A stretch of DNA of 64,000 bases from Leptolyngbya sp. CCY15150 (lineage in GTDB: Bacteria > Cyanobacteriota > Cyanobacteriia > RECH01): contig NZ_JACSWB010000147.1 of the NCBI RefSeq assembly GCF_016888135.1, forward strand, positions 62,001 to 126,000, given 5' to 3'. The notes under the pieces were generated by a model, which worked only from the letters and a program-made list of their open reading frames with translations, was not told the origin of the DNA and ran no database searches. Every line of letters starts with the position of its first letter. Positions within the stretch are counted from its first letter, which is position 1. Both the position numbers and the translations under genes were made by a program. Of the stretch, positions 1-8,666 are shown in pieces.

Positions 1-791
1 TGGGTGAAGTTATCGCCTTCAATACGGTATTCGATGGTAGGTTCGACGGGCAAAAGCTGCACGGCGTCGTAGCCAATGTAGTTCTCTTCTGCGCCGGTGA
101 GCGGTAGCCCTTGGTCTAGCTTGTCGGAAATCTGACGATACAAGTCCGTCAACCCTGCTAGATAGCCGGTGGGGGAGGCGGTGGTGATGTGTAGTTGCAG
201 GATATTACGGGGCGCTGGAACGCGGGGAATGGTGCCTTCTTCGTCACACTGAGAGGTGCGGCGCAGGTAGTCGAGATCGGCGCGCTGCTGCTGGATGGAA
301 TCCATGTCGTAGAGTTCCGCAGGCGCAAAGACACCGTAGGGCATGGAAACGGCCAGGGGATCGCGAATAATCCGCAGGTAGTGGTGGGGACTGAGGGCCC
401 GTAGCCAGTAGAACGAGCCGGCCCGATCGCGCCGTCCAGGCTGCATTCCCGCCAACACGCCCCAAATGTATTCTCCCTGCTGCATCAGCGGGATGCGATC
501 GCACTGGAAGCGTACGGTCTGTTCGGGGGCCTGAAAGTCGATGGCATCTAGGGGGGTGAATATTTCTAGAAAAATATCCCGTTCCGACTGGATGACTTCA
601 CTGGCGAGTCGCGGTGTCCAGAAGCCAATTTCGGTGAGACCGTCTGGTCGGTAATGGGCTCCCAGTCGCCGTGCCAACTGTTGACTTTTATGAAAATAGG
701 TTTCATCCGAATCGTTAACGGCGATCGCCCAGTCGAGGAGGGCTTGGGTTTCGTCTTCAACTAAAGCAATCTGAGTGGCAGTGGTGACCAT
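1..791 (-). CDS. glucosylglycerol hydrolase-like protein (partial, N-terminal part)
   Basis: Seen: an open frame of about 263 residues starts at the ATG at 791 and runs off the left edge of the window. The visible part has phrases such as EIGFWTPRL and SFYWLRAL. I match these from memory to the cyanobacterial GG hydrolase family (Synechocystis Slr1670 type); no search was run. Such enzymes hydrolyse glucosylglycerol to glucose and glycerol and are thought to prevent its build-up at low salt. Context supports the call: it is divergent from ggpS across a 452-bp intergenic region, the arrangement I recall from Synechocystis. The catalytic domain lies mostly outside the window, so active-site residues cannot be checked. 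Confidence 0.6.
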   Translation of the reverse strand, partial: MVTTATQIALVEDETQALLDWAIAVNDSDETYFHKSQQLARRLGAHYRPDGLTEIGFWTPRLASEVIQSERDIFLEIFTPLDAIDFQAPEQTVRFQCDRIPLMQQGEYIWGVLAGMQPGRRDRAGSFYWLRALSPHHYLRIIRDPLAVSMPYGVFAPAELYDMDSIQQQRADLDYLRRTSQCDEEGTIPRVPAPRNILQLHITTASPTGYLAGLTDLYRQISDKLDQGLPLTGAEENYIGYDAVQLLPVEPTIEYRIEGDNFT

Positions 792-1243
792 GAAGCAAAG
801 TTCTGAAGAATGCGGGTAGCAACGTCTAAAAACTTGGAGCAGCCAATGCCCTTGCCCTGGCACTTCCTAAGTCTAGAACGTTGCTCTTGAGTGTACCCTG
901 CTTGCTCCTATTTGCCCTCTATCCCGTGGGAGATGGTGTTCAGGAATTGTGCAAGGTGTGCAGATGCCACTGGGGTAATGTTGGTGACATGGGAGCCAAG
1001 AACCTCTCCCTGGGATGATGACAGGATGCGAAAGCGATCGGATGATACTGTTACGTCATCTGGTGCAAAAAAACGCTGAGGGGATACCAGATGAAACCGG
1101 TGTATCAGTTATCCATGTTCCGTTATGGTGCAGTCCAACCTAAGACCGGTTGACTACAATGACCCCCAAGAGTATCCGCTGGACGTCTGTTCGACGTCTA
1201 TCGCTCGTGACTCTAGCAGCTTGACCATTTAGGAGAGAACTCC
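792..1243. promoter_or_regulatory. divergent intergenic region between GG hydrolase and ggpS
   Basis: A 452-bp gap must hold the promoters of both the GG hydrolase (minus) and ggpS (plus). A near-direct repeat of GACGTCT (TGGACGTCTGTTCGACGTCTAT, read in two halves) lies at about 1191-1201, some 50 bp before ggpS. AGGAGAG at about 1232-1238 is the ggpS ribosome-binding site. A GTG-initiated 62-codon frame at 891-1079 sits where the small regulatory gene ggpR lies in Synechocystis, but I cannot show homology. No clear sigma-70 boxes were identified. Confidence 0.4.
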
Positions 1244-2764
1244 ATGAAATCCTCCCTTGTGATTCTGTATCATCGTGAACCCTATGATGAGGTTTATGAG
1301 AATGGAACACTCCATTACCGCGAGAAGAAAAGCCCTAATGGCATTGTTCCTACCCTAAAAAGTTTCTTTGCCAACGCAGAGCGCAGCACTTGGGTTGCAT
1401 GGAAGCAGGTCAACCCTCGCAAAAAAGAACCGTTTCAAGCTGAAATTAGCCCAGACGGAGCCAGCGATAGCTGTGTGGTGCGGCGGATTCCTCTGACGCC
1501 CGATCAGGTGAAAAACTTTTACCACATCACCTCGAAGGAAGCGTTTTGGCCGATTCTCCACTCCTTCCCCTGGCAGTTCACCTACGACTCATCGGATTGG
1601 GAGAACTTCCAGCACATTAACAAGCTTTTTGCCGATGCTGCCTGTGAAGACGCAGCAGAAGATGCCCTAATTTGGATCCACGACTATAACCTGTGGCTCA
1701 CGCCGTACTACATTCGGCAGAAGATGCCCCACGCTAAGATTGCCTTCTTCCACCACACTCCCTTCCCTGCTGCGGATATTTTCAACATTCTGCCTTGGCG
1801 AGAAGCGATCGTCGATAGCCTGCTGTGCTGCGACCTGTGCGGCTTCCACATTCCTCGCTATGTCGAAAACTTTGTCAGCGCGGCCCGCAGTTTGCGTCCG
1901 GTTGAAATTACCCGCAGAGTGCCGGTGGATCAAGCCTTTACGCCCTTTGGCACAGCTCTGGCTGAACCCGAGGTGACGACTCAAGTTCGCTATGGCGATC
2001 GCTTGGTGAACTTAGATGCCTTCCCGGTGGGCACTAACCCGCAACTGATTCAGTCCATTTTACAAAAGCCAGAGACGGCTGAGCGAATTGCCAACATCCG
2101 CCGTGAGGTGGGCAATAACAAGCTGATTATGTCCGCAGGGCGGGTAGACTACGTGAAAGGTACCCGAGAAATGCTCTGGGCCTACGAACGACTGCTAGAG
2201 CGGCGATCGGATCTGCACGGCAAAATTAATCTGATCACCACGGCGGTGCAGCCTAACCAAGGAATGCGGGTGTACAAAACTGCCCAGGGACAGATTGAGC
2301 AGTTGGTGGGTAAGATTAACGGTCGGTTTGCCAAACTCAACTGGACGCCGATTATCCTGTTTACCACACCCATTCCCTTTGAAGAACTGATTGCCTATTT
2401 CAAGGCGGCGGATATTGCCTGGATTACGCCGCTGCGGGATGGTTTGAACCTGGTGGCCAAGGAATATGTGGTGGCCCATGAAGGCCAGGATGGTGTCTTG
2501 GTGCTGTCGGAGTTTACCGGTTCGGCGGTGGAACTACCTGACGCTGTTCTCACTAATCCCTACGCTTCTAGCCGCATGGATGAGTCGATTAACGAAGCGT
2601 TGGCGATGTCACCGGAGGAACAGAAGGTGCGCATGGGACGCATGTATCAGGCGATTAAACGCTACGACGTGCAGCAGTGGGCCAATCACCTATTCCGGGA
2701 AGCCCGAGCCACGGCGATTTTGGGTGAAGAGCCGGCGGAGCAAGAAGAGCCAGCTTTGGTCTAA
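1244..2764 (+). CDS. ggpS: glucosylglycerol-phosphate synthase
   Basis: A 506-residue GT20-family glycosyltransferase. It transfers glucose from ADP-glucose to glycerol-3-phosphate, giving glucosylglycerol phosphate, the precursor of the osmolyte glucosylglycerol. Seen: WIHDYN (144-149) and FHHTPFP (169-175) of the trehalose-phosphate-synthase fold, AGRVDYVKG (298-306) and PLRDGLNLVAKEYV (396-409) of the nucleotide-sugar site. Length and N-terminus agree with known GgpS of about 500 residues. A strong AGGAGAG ribosome-binding site precedes the ATG. glpD and gpsA follow on the same strand and supply or use glycerol-3-phosphate, which fits this assignment better than trehalose synthesis. The dephosphorylating partner (GgpP) is not in the window. 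Confidence 0.93.
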   Translation: MKSSLVILYHREPYDEVYENGTLHYREKKSPNGIVPTLKSFFANAERSTWVAWKQVNPRKKEPFQAEISPDGASDSCVVRRIPLTPDQVKNFYHITSKEAFWPILHSFPWQFTYDSSDWENFQHINKLFADAACEDAAEDALIWIHDYNLWLTPYYIRQKMPHAKIAFFHHTPFPAADIFNILPWREAIVDSLLCCDLCGFHIPRYVENFVSAARSLRPVEITRRVPVDQAFTPFGTALAEPEVTTQVRYGDRLVNLDAFPVGTNPQLIQSILQKPETAERIANIRREVGNNKLIMSAGRVDYVKGTREMLWAYERLLERRSDLHGKINLITTAVQPNQGMRVYKTAQGQIEQLVGKINGRFAKLNWTPIILFTTPIPFEELIAYFKAADIAWITPLRDGLNLVAKEYVVAHEGQDGVLVLSEFTGSAVELPDAVLTNPYASSRMDESINEALAMSPEEQKVRMGRMYQAIKRYDVQQWANHLFREARATAILGEEPAEQEEPALV

Positions 2765-2785
2765 AACCAATCTCTGAAGAGGCAA

Positions 2786-2815
2786 GGGTGGGCATTGTCC
2801 TGACATAGCCCACCC
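2786..2815 (+). terminator. stem-loop after ggpS
   Basis: Perfect 8-bp inverted repeat GGGTGGGC / GCCCACCC with a 14-nt loop, 21 bp past the ggpS stop. No T-tract follows, so it may be a weak terminator or an mRNA-stabilising hairpin separating ggpS from glpD. Confidence 0.5.
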
Positions 2816-2894
2816 AGCGATATCGGTGACCAGGGCTGGGAGATCCGGTTACAGCGATTTAGACAGCCGGCATGGCTGAATCGATAGATGATTT

Positions 2895-2979
2895 GCCCTC
2901 ATCCCCACCCCTTCTCCCTGGGGAGAAGGGGGCTAGAACTCTTGTCCCCTCTCCCTAGGGCTAGGGCTAGGGAGAGGGC
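2895..2979. repeat. palindromic MITE/REP-like element, copy 1
   Basis: This 85-bp element begins GCCCTCATCC, carries a CTTCTCCC...GGGAGAAG hairpin and a CCCTCTCCCTAG...CTAGGGAGAGGG hairpin, and ends GAGGGC. The same GCCCTCATCC terminus and CTC-rich hairpins occur at 40697-40786, with a shorter relative at 34704-34726. It sits in the 410-bp gap between ggpS and glpD. Rich in CCCTCTCCC-type words, it resembles widespread non-coding bacterial palindromic repeats. Confidence 0.7.
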
Positions 2980-3042
2980 GGACTGAGCCATTCATCCTTG
3001 TATTCAGCAACGCCAGATATCCCTTAATGCCATCAAAATACT

Positions 3043-3066
3043 CCTCTCAGTAGAGGACATTATAAA
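3043..3066 (+). promoter_or_regulatory. possible glpD promoter with small operator palindrome
   Basis: CCTCT-CAGT-AGAGG (3043-3056) lies directly before TATAAA (3061-3066), a plausible -10 element about 110 bp upstream of glpD. No good -35 was found. This is a suggestion from spacing and symmetry only. Confidence 0.25.
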
Positions 3067-3174
3067 GTTAACGAGGTATGCTCAAGGGGCGGGACGCTAG
3101 AGTAGTGGATCCTATTCATTGCCAGAGTAAGGGTTGAGTAAACTCCCAGTTACGGGTCAATTGAATCAAGTATC

Positions 3175-4887
3175 ATGCGCGATTTTCAAGCCATTCAGAC
3201 TACAGCCTACGATATCGTCATCATTGGCGGCGGAATTAATGGAGCGGGTACGGCCCGAGATGCTGCCCTCCGGGGTCTCAAGCCGCTCCTGATTGAAAAA
3301 AATGACTTTGCTGGCGGCACCACCAGTTGGTCTACTCGGTTGGTGCATGGTGGATTAAGGTACTTAGAATATTTTGAGTTTCACCTAGTACGCGAATCGC
3401 TGCGGGAACGAGAAATCTTGCTGCAGGCGGCTCCCCACTTGGTGAAACCGATTCAAATGACCATTCCCATTTACCGTGATGGTTCGCGGCGCTACTGGGA
3501 AATTCAGGCGGGTATGTTACTCTATGACATTCTTAGTTTCGATAAGACACTGCTGTCCCATCGAATGTTATCTGCCACCAAGTTTCAGCAGCATTTTCGC
3601 ACCGCCAGCTCCGATCAGCTAACGGGTGCGGCTCAATATTATGATGGGCAAGCTGAATATGCGGAGCGTCTTTGCTTAGAAAATATCCGTTCTGCAGCGG
3701 CAGCCGGTGCGACGGTGTTGAACTATGTCGCGGTGACGGCTATTCCCTGCAAGGGCGATCGCATTTCTGCCTTGACCTGTGAGGATCAGCTCACCGGCGA
3801 AACCTTTGATGTGCCCATTGGCCCGAAGACCGTGGTGGTGAATACCTCTGGGCCCTGGGTGGATCAGGTCTGTCAACTAGGTCGTCAGGGCGATCGCCCC
3901 CGACCGATGACCAAAGCACGCAAAATTGGCGGAACGAAGGGTAGCCATATTGTGGTTGATGCCTTTCCTGGCGCTCCAGATACGGCTTTTTATGTGGAAG
4001 CAAGGACGGATGGTCGTCCCTTCTTCATTGTGCCCTGGCTGGGAATGTATCTGATTGGTACGACCGATCTGCGCTATGAAGGTAATCTCGATCGGGTTAA
4101 AGCAGATAATGATGAAATTGATTATTTGCTTAACGAAACCAATCGAATTTTCCCCGTGGCTGATCTGTGTCGTGATGATGTGAAGTTCACCTACTCCGGT
4201 GTGCGTCCTTTACCTTATAAGGAAAGCAGCAAGGCGGGTAGCATCACGCGGGATCACATTTTATTCGATCACCAGGTCGATGGCATTCAGAATCTAATTT
4301 CCCTGATCGGCGGCAAGCTCACCACCTATCGCCAAGTGGGTGAAGAAATGGTGGATAAAGCCTGCCGTAAGCTACAGCGCAGCATTCCGCCTTCGCCCGC
4401 CCGCACGGTGCCCCTGCCGGGAGCTATCCGACCTCAGGATTCACGCATCGGCGAAGCGATCGCTCACTATGAAGCCTATGTATCCCGTGAGTCGATCCAC
4501 CATCTCTTTAAGGTCTACGGCGCTTTGGCAACAGAGGTGCTAGCTCTGATCGATGATGCGCCAGATTTAGCTGAGCGCTTGATTCCCGAACTACCCGACA
4601 TCCGTGCCCAGGCTGTCTATTCGGTGCAGGCTGAATATGCCCATACCCTGGTCGATATCTGCCGCCGTCGTACCACCTTGGCCATGCGCCACAACTACGG
4701 GTTTGATGTGTTGCCTGCCATAGTGGAAACCTTGATGACCCACTGCGGTTGGGATGATGATCGGTGTAATCAAGAGTTGGCCGACTATGCCACCTACATG
4801 ACCGACAACTGCATTCCCGACTACGCGATCGCTGCCTCGGATCAGGCCCAGCTCCTCCCTTCACTGTCCATGGCTGACCGATCCTAG
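3175..4887 (+). CDS. glpD: FAD-dependent glycerol-3-phosphate dehydrogenase
   Basis: A 570-residue protein of the GlpD/GlpA family, which oxidises glycerol-3-phosphate to dihydroxyacetone phosphate and passes electrons to quinone at the membrane. Seen: the N-terminal dinucleotide-binding motif IIGGGINGAG (residues 16-25), the family signature GGTTSWSTRLVHGGLRYLE just after it, GTTDLRYEG near the middle, and GGKLTTYR towards the C-terminal domain. Length is normal. gpsA starts 68 bp downstream. Glycerol-3-phosphate dehydrogenase genes near ggpS are known from other cyanobacteria. In GG metabolism it would recycle glycerol-3-phosphate formed from GG breakdown or control the pool available to GgpS. 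Confidence 0.92.
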   Translation: MRDFQAIQTTAYDIVIIGGGINGAGTARDAALRGLKPLLIEKNDFAGGTTSWSTRLVHGGLRYLEYFEFHLVRESLREREILLQAAPHLVKPIQMTIPIYRDGSRRYWEIQAGMLLYDILSFDKTLLSHRMLSATKFQQHFRTASSDQLTGAAQYYDGQAEYAERLCLENIRSAAAAGATVLNYVAVTAIPCKGDRISALTCEDQLTGETFDVPIGPKTVVVNTSGPWVDQVCQLGRQGDRPRPMTKARKIGGTKGSHIVVDAFPGAPDTAFYVEARTDGRPFFIVPWLGMYLIGTTDLRYEGNLDRVKADNDEIDYLLNETNRIFPVADLCRDDVKFTYSGVRPLPYKESSKAGSITRDHILFDHQVDGIQNLISLIGGKLTTYRQVGEEMVDKACRKLQRSIPPSPARTVPLPGAIRPQDSRIGEAIAHYEAYVSRESIHHLFKVYGALATEVLALIDDAPDLAERLIPELPDIRAQAVYSVQAEYAHTLVDICRRRTTLAMRHNYGFDVLPAIVETLMTHCGWDDDRCNQELADYATYMTDNCIPDYAIAASDQAQLLPSLSMADRS

Positions 4888-4955
4888 CTGCAGGTTAACC
4901 CAAGGGGTCACCATGAACCCCGCCTGACCTATTGAGTTCTAGAGGATAATTATCT

Positions 4956-5975
4956 ATGAGTCACGAACCAACTTCGACTCACGCCGACGGTTTAGCCCAC
5001 GAAGCACATCAGAAAATTAAGACCATGATCACAACGAAACCTGCTACGCTGACAGTCTTGGGAGCAGGAGCATGGGGATCGGCTTTGGCAACCCTGGCTC
5101 GCGAAAATGGCCATCAGGTTCGAGTTTGGTCACGGAGTTTAGACATCAGCTTAGAGGATGCGATCGCTGGCGCTGATATTATTCTCTCCGCCATCTCTAT
5201 GAAGGGTGTGCCGACGATGATTGAGCGCTTAAAAGCGATGCAGTTGCCGGCCCATGTGGTGTTGGTGAGTGCGACGAAGGGGCTCGATCCCTCCACAACC
5301 CGTACCCCATCTCAACTGTTCCAAGATGCCTTTCCCCAGCATTCCATCGTCGTGCTGTCGGGGCCCAATCTGTCTAAGGAAATTGACGCAGGTCTACCGG
5401 CGGCCACTGTGGTCGCCAGTTCTGACACCGCAGCGGCGGAGCGGGCGCAGCAGCTCTTTTCCTCCGATCGCTTCCGGGTCTATACCAACAACGACCCGAT
5501 TGGTACGGAGCTGGGCGGTACCCTGAAAAACGTGATTGCGATCGCGGTTGGGGTTTGTGATGGTTTGAACCTAGGCACCAATGCCAAGTCTGCCCTGATT
5601 ACCCGCGCCTTGACCGAGGTGATTCGGGTGGGTACGCACCTAGGCGCACAGCCGGAAACCTTCTTTGGTCTCGCCGGCTTGGGCGATATGCTAGCCACCT
5701 GCTCTAGCCCCCTCAGCCGTAACTACCGCGTGGGTTATGGTCTCGCTGAAGGCAAAGCCCTAGAGCAAATTCTAGACGACTTGCACAGCACCGCAGAAGG
5801 GGTGAATACCACCAACGTGCTGATCGACCTAGCCAACCGCGAGATGATCCCAGTCCCCATTTCCCGGCAGGTCTATCGCCTGCTGAACGGGAAGATTACG
5901 CCCCAGCAAGCCGTGGAAGCGCTCATGGAGCGAGATCTGAAACCGGAAAGCTGCGATACCCTAGTCAATGCTTAG
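4956..5975 (+). CDS. gpsA: NAD(P)-dependent glycerol-3-phosphate dehydrogenase
   Basis: A 339-residue soluble enzyme that reduces dihydroxyacetone phosphate to glycerol-3-phosphate, for phospholipids and here also as acceptor for GgpS. Seen: Rossmann motif GAGAWGSALA (36-45), SGPNLSKEI, and the active-site segment GGTLKNVIAIAVGVCDGL containing the conserved lysine. GAGGATAATT precedes the ATG at 4956, giving about 23 residues more than the usual N-terminus. The internal ATG at 5025 (residue 24) is the alternative start. It lies between glpD and a sugar permease, all on the plus strand, probably one operon. Confidence 0.93.
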   Translation: MSHEPTSTHADGLAHEAHQKIKTMITTKPATLTVLGAGAWGSALATLARENGHQVRVWSRSLDISLEDAIAGADIILSAISMKGVPTMIERLKAMQLPAHVVLVSATKGLDPSTTRTPSQLFQDAFPQHSIVVLSGPNLSKEIDAGLPAATVVASSDTAAAERAQQLFSSDRFRVYTNNDPIGTELGGTLKNVIAIAVGVCDGLNLGTNAKSALITRALTEVIRVGTHLGAQPETFFGLAGLGDMLATCSSPLSRNYRVGYGLAEGKALEQILDDLHSTAEGVNTTNVLIDLANREMIPVPISRQVYRLLNGKITPQQAVEALMERDLKPESCDTLVNA

Positions 5976-6060
5976 GCGATCGCTCCTCTCGTAGCCCGTC
6001 TAGGTGGAGATGGGTTGGCGATCAGAGCGGCGGGTGCTGGGCTGATCGCCGTATCGCTGC

Positions 6061-7446
6061 ATGATGGTATCGTTTGTGTCTCAGTCTAATCGTCTCAATT
6101 TCTGGCAACTGTGGAATATGAGCGTTGGCTTCTTTGGCATCCAGTTCGGCTGGGGGCTACAGATGGCCAACACTAGCGCTATTTTTGAATACTTGGGAGC
6201 CAATGCTCACCAAATTCCCATCCTATGGTTGGCAGCTCCCCTCACGGGGCTGATTGTCCAGCCGATTATCGGCAACCTCAGCGACAATACCTGGTGCGCC
6301 CTAGGACGGCGACGCCCCTATTTTTTGGTGGGAGCCATTTTTAGCTCCATCGCCTTGATCGGGATGCCCAATGCATCCAGTCTGTGGATAGCAGCGGGAA
6401 TGCTCTGGCTCTTGGATACGGCATCCAATGTCAGTATGGAACCGTTTCGGGCTTTTGTGGGGGATCTTTTGCCTGCCGATCAGCGTACCCAAGGCTTTGC
6501 GATGCAGAGTTTGTTTGTGGGGCTAGGAGCGGTGACGGCGTCGGCGTTGCCCTGGGTGTTGAGCCACGGGCTGCAGGTGATCAGTCCTCCAGAAAATCAC
6601 GCCATTCCTCCCTCGGTGACCCTGTCGTTTTACATTGGGTCAGCAGTATTTTTGGGAACAGTGCTGTGGACGGTGTGCAGCACCACCGAGAAGCCACCGG
6701 TGGACATGGAAGCCTTTCAGCGTCAGCAGAAGCGCCGTCTTGGCGTCCTAAAAACCCTAATTTCCATCAAACGAGCGATCGCCCATATGCCCCAAACCAT
6801 GCGCCAATTGGCCTGGGTGCAGTGCTTTAGCTGGTTGGGGATGTACTGCCTATTTCTCTACTTTCCGCCCGCCGTCGCCCACAATATTTTCGGCGCAGTA
6901 GACGAAGACTCGCTGCGCTATGCCGAAGGCATTGAATGGGCAGGGCTTTGTATGGCTGCCTACAATGCGGTGTGTGTGGGTATATCCTTTGCCCTACCTA
7001 AGATTGCTCGACAGATTGGTCGTCGCTTCACCCACGCCCTCTGTCTGCTCTGCGGGGCGATTGGTCTATTGTCGTTGATGTTCATTCACGATCAATATCT
7101 CCTACTGGCCTCGATGGTCGGCGTGGGCATTGCCTGGGCCAGTATGCTAGCCATGCCCTACGCCATGCTGGTGGGTTCCCTGCCGCCGCGTAAGGGGGGA
7201 ATTTACATGGGAATTTTCAACTTTTTTATTGTCTTACCGGAAGTAGTAGCATCCCTAGGCTTTGGCTGGGTGATGGTCAATCTGCTCCACGAAAACCGCC
7301 TGTGGGCCGTTGTTGTCGGCGGTGGCTCGATGCTGATGGCGGCACTCTTGACCCTACGCGTCAAGGAAGAGCAGGCCCAGGAGCGATCGCCCCAGTCTTC
7401 TGAGCCTGCTAGTTCCTCGGCGCTGCGCCCTGCCAATATTGAATAA
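6061..7446 (+). CDS. MFS permease, GPH/sucrose-transporter type
   Basis: A 461-residue integral membrane protein with about twelve predicted hydrophobic segments. The loop motif LGRRRPYFLVGA after the second helix is characteristic of the glycoside-pentoside-hexuronide / plant-type sucrose symporter branch of the major facilitator superfamily. The tail after about residue 440 is hydrophilic. It starts 85 bp after gpsA on the same strand, so it is likely co-transcribed with the GG genes. Inference: it moves sucrose, GG or a related glycoside across the cytoplasmic membrane. The best-known GG importer is the unrelated ABC system GgtABCD, so this would be a different route. Substrate unproven. 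Confidence 0.8.
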   Translation: MMVSFVSQSNRLNFWQLWNMSVGFFGIQFGWGLQMANTSAIFEYLGANAHQIPILWLAAPLTGLIVQPIIGNLSDNTWCALGRRRPYFLVGAIFSSIALIGMPNASSLWIAAGMLWLLDTASNVSMEPFRAFVGDLLPADQRTQGFAMQSLFVGLGAVTASALPWVLSHGLQVISPPENHAIPPSVTLSFYIGSAVFLGTVLWTVCSTTEKPPVDMEAFQRQQKRRLGVLKTLISIKRAIAHMPQTMRQLAWVQCFSWLGMYCLFLYFPPAVAHNIFGAVDEDSLRYAEGIEWAGLCMAAYNAVCVGISFALPKIARQIGRRFTHALCLLCGAIGLLSLMFIHDQYLLLASMVGVGIAWASMLAMPYAMLVGSLPPRKGGIYMGIFNFFIVLPEVVASLGFGWVMVNLLHENRLWAVVVGGGSMLMAALLTLRVKEEQAQERSPQSSEPASSSALRPANIE

Positions 7447-7466
7447 CTCCAGGTTGACTGGAAGCC

Positions 7467-8666
7467 TTAGGACACGGCCATAGGCTGATAGCAAATGCCA
7501 GCGGCGGCAAAGCGATCGAGGGCTTCCTGAAGGCGATCGCACTCGGCGATGAGACTAATGCGCACATAGCCTTCTCCACCTTTACCAAAGGCATTCCCCG
7601 GCGTGACGACTACACCGGTTTGCTGCAGCACAGACAGGGCAAAATCGGTGGAGCTAATTCCCGGCGGGCAGGGTACCCAGAGGTACATGGTGCCTTTGGT
7701 TTTGGGGACTGACCAGCCTAGTTTTCCCAGACCTGCAATGAGGAAGTCGCGGCGGGTGCGGTAGCGGGTTTGCACCTCTTCTAGGTAGATATCCGGCAGT
7801 TGCAGGGCAGTTTCGGCAGCCCGCTGCAGGGCCGCAAAAATGCCGTAGTCTAGGTTGGTCTTGAGGGTGCGCAGCCCTTGGATGACGTGGCGGTTGCCGA
7901 CGACAAAGCCGACCCGCCAGCCGGCCATGTTGTAGGTTTTGGAGAGGGTGTGGAACTCGACGCCGAGGTCTTTCGCACCGGGAATTTCTAGCAGGCTGGT
8001 GGGTTGATAGCCATCAAAGGCCAGCTCGGCATAGCAGAGGTCATGCACCAGCAGAATTTCGTAGTGGCGAGCAAAGGCGACGATCTCTTCAAAGAATTCG
8101 CGGGGGGCGGTTGCGGCTGTGGGGTTGCTGGGGTAGTTGAAATACAGAATCTTGGCCTGTCTGGCCACGTCTTCGGGAATAGCGGAGATATCGATCAGCC
8201 AATCCTTTTCGGCGGAGAGCATCAGGCTATGGATTTTGCCGCCAGCAATCAGGGGGCCGCGAAAGTGGGCGGGGTAGGCGGGGCTGGGCACCAGCACCAG
8301 GTCTCCAGGATTCACATAGGCGATCGCTAGGTGGGTTAACCCTTCTTTGGAACCCAGCAACGGCAAGGCCTCCCCATCGGGATCCAGCTCGACGTTGTAG
8401 CGGCGGTAGTACCAGTCTGTGATGGCGCGGCGAAAGCTGGCGGTGCCTTCAAAGGGAGGGTAGCCGTGATTGCTAACGTCTTGTAGGGCTGCCATGGCGG
8501 CTTCGACTACGGGCTGCGGTGTGGGGCCATCGGGGTTGCCCATCCCCAGATCAATCAAATCGAGACCCTGTTCCCGCGCCTTGGCTTTCAGCTCATCCAG
8601 TCGGGCAAATACGTAGGGCGGTAATGCACTGAGGCGATCGGCCTGATGAATCCAGTCTAAACCCAC
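7467..8666 (-). CDS. class I/II PLP aminotransferase (aspartate / LL-diaminopimelate aminotransferase type)
   Basis: A 399-residue fold-type I PLP enzyme. Seen: NPDGPTPQ near the N-terminus, FNYPSNPTAATA (the conserved Asn-Pro-Thr cofactor segment), HDLCYAEL, and SKTYNMAGWRVGF with the Schiff-base lysine. Such proteins are often annotated as LL-diaminopimelate aminotransferase or alanine/aspartate aminotransferase; sequence alone does not settle the substrate. The gene begins inside the last 10 bp of the preceding dehydrogenase gene (8657-8666), so the two are translationally coupled. It faces the MFS gene convergently, 20 bp away. Confidence 0.85.
   Translation of the reverse strand: MGLDWIHQADRLSALPPYVFARLDELKAKAREQGLDLIDLGMGNPDGPTPQPVVEAAMAALQDVSNHGYPPFEGTASFRRAITDWYYRRYNVELDPDGEALPLLGSKEGLTHLAIAYVNPGDLVLVPSPAYPAHFRGPLIAGGKIHSLMLSAEKDWLIDISAIPEDVARQAKILYFNYPSNPTAATAPREFFEEIVAFARHYEILLVHDLCYAELAFDGYQPTSLLEIPGAKDLGVEFHTLSKTYNMAGWRVGFVVGNRHVIQGLRTLKTNLDYGIFAALQRAAETALQLPDIYLEEVQTRYRTRRDFLIAGLGKLGWSVPKTKGTMYLWVPCPPGISSTDFALSVLQQTGVVVTPGNAFGKGGEGYVRISLIAECDRLQEALDRFAAAGICYQPMAVS

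Noticed and set aside
891-1079. 62-codon GTG frame upstream of ggpS, position like ggpR
   Set aside because: Right place for the small regulator known from Synechocystis, but no recognisable sequence similarity, no ribosome-binding site and an uncommon start.
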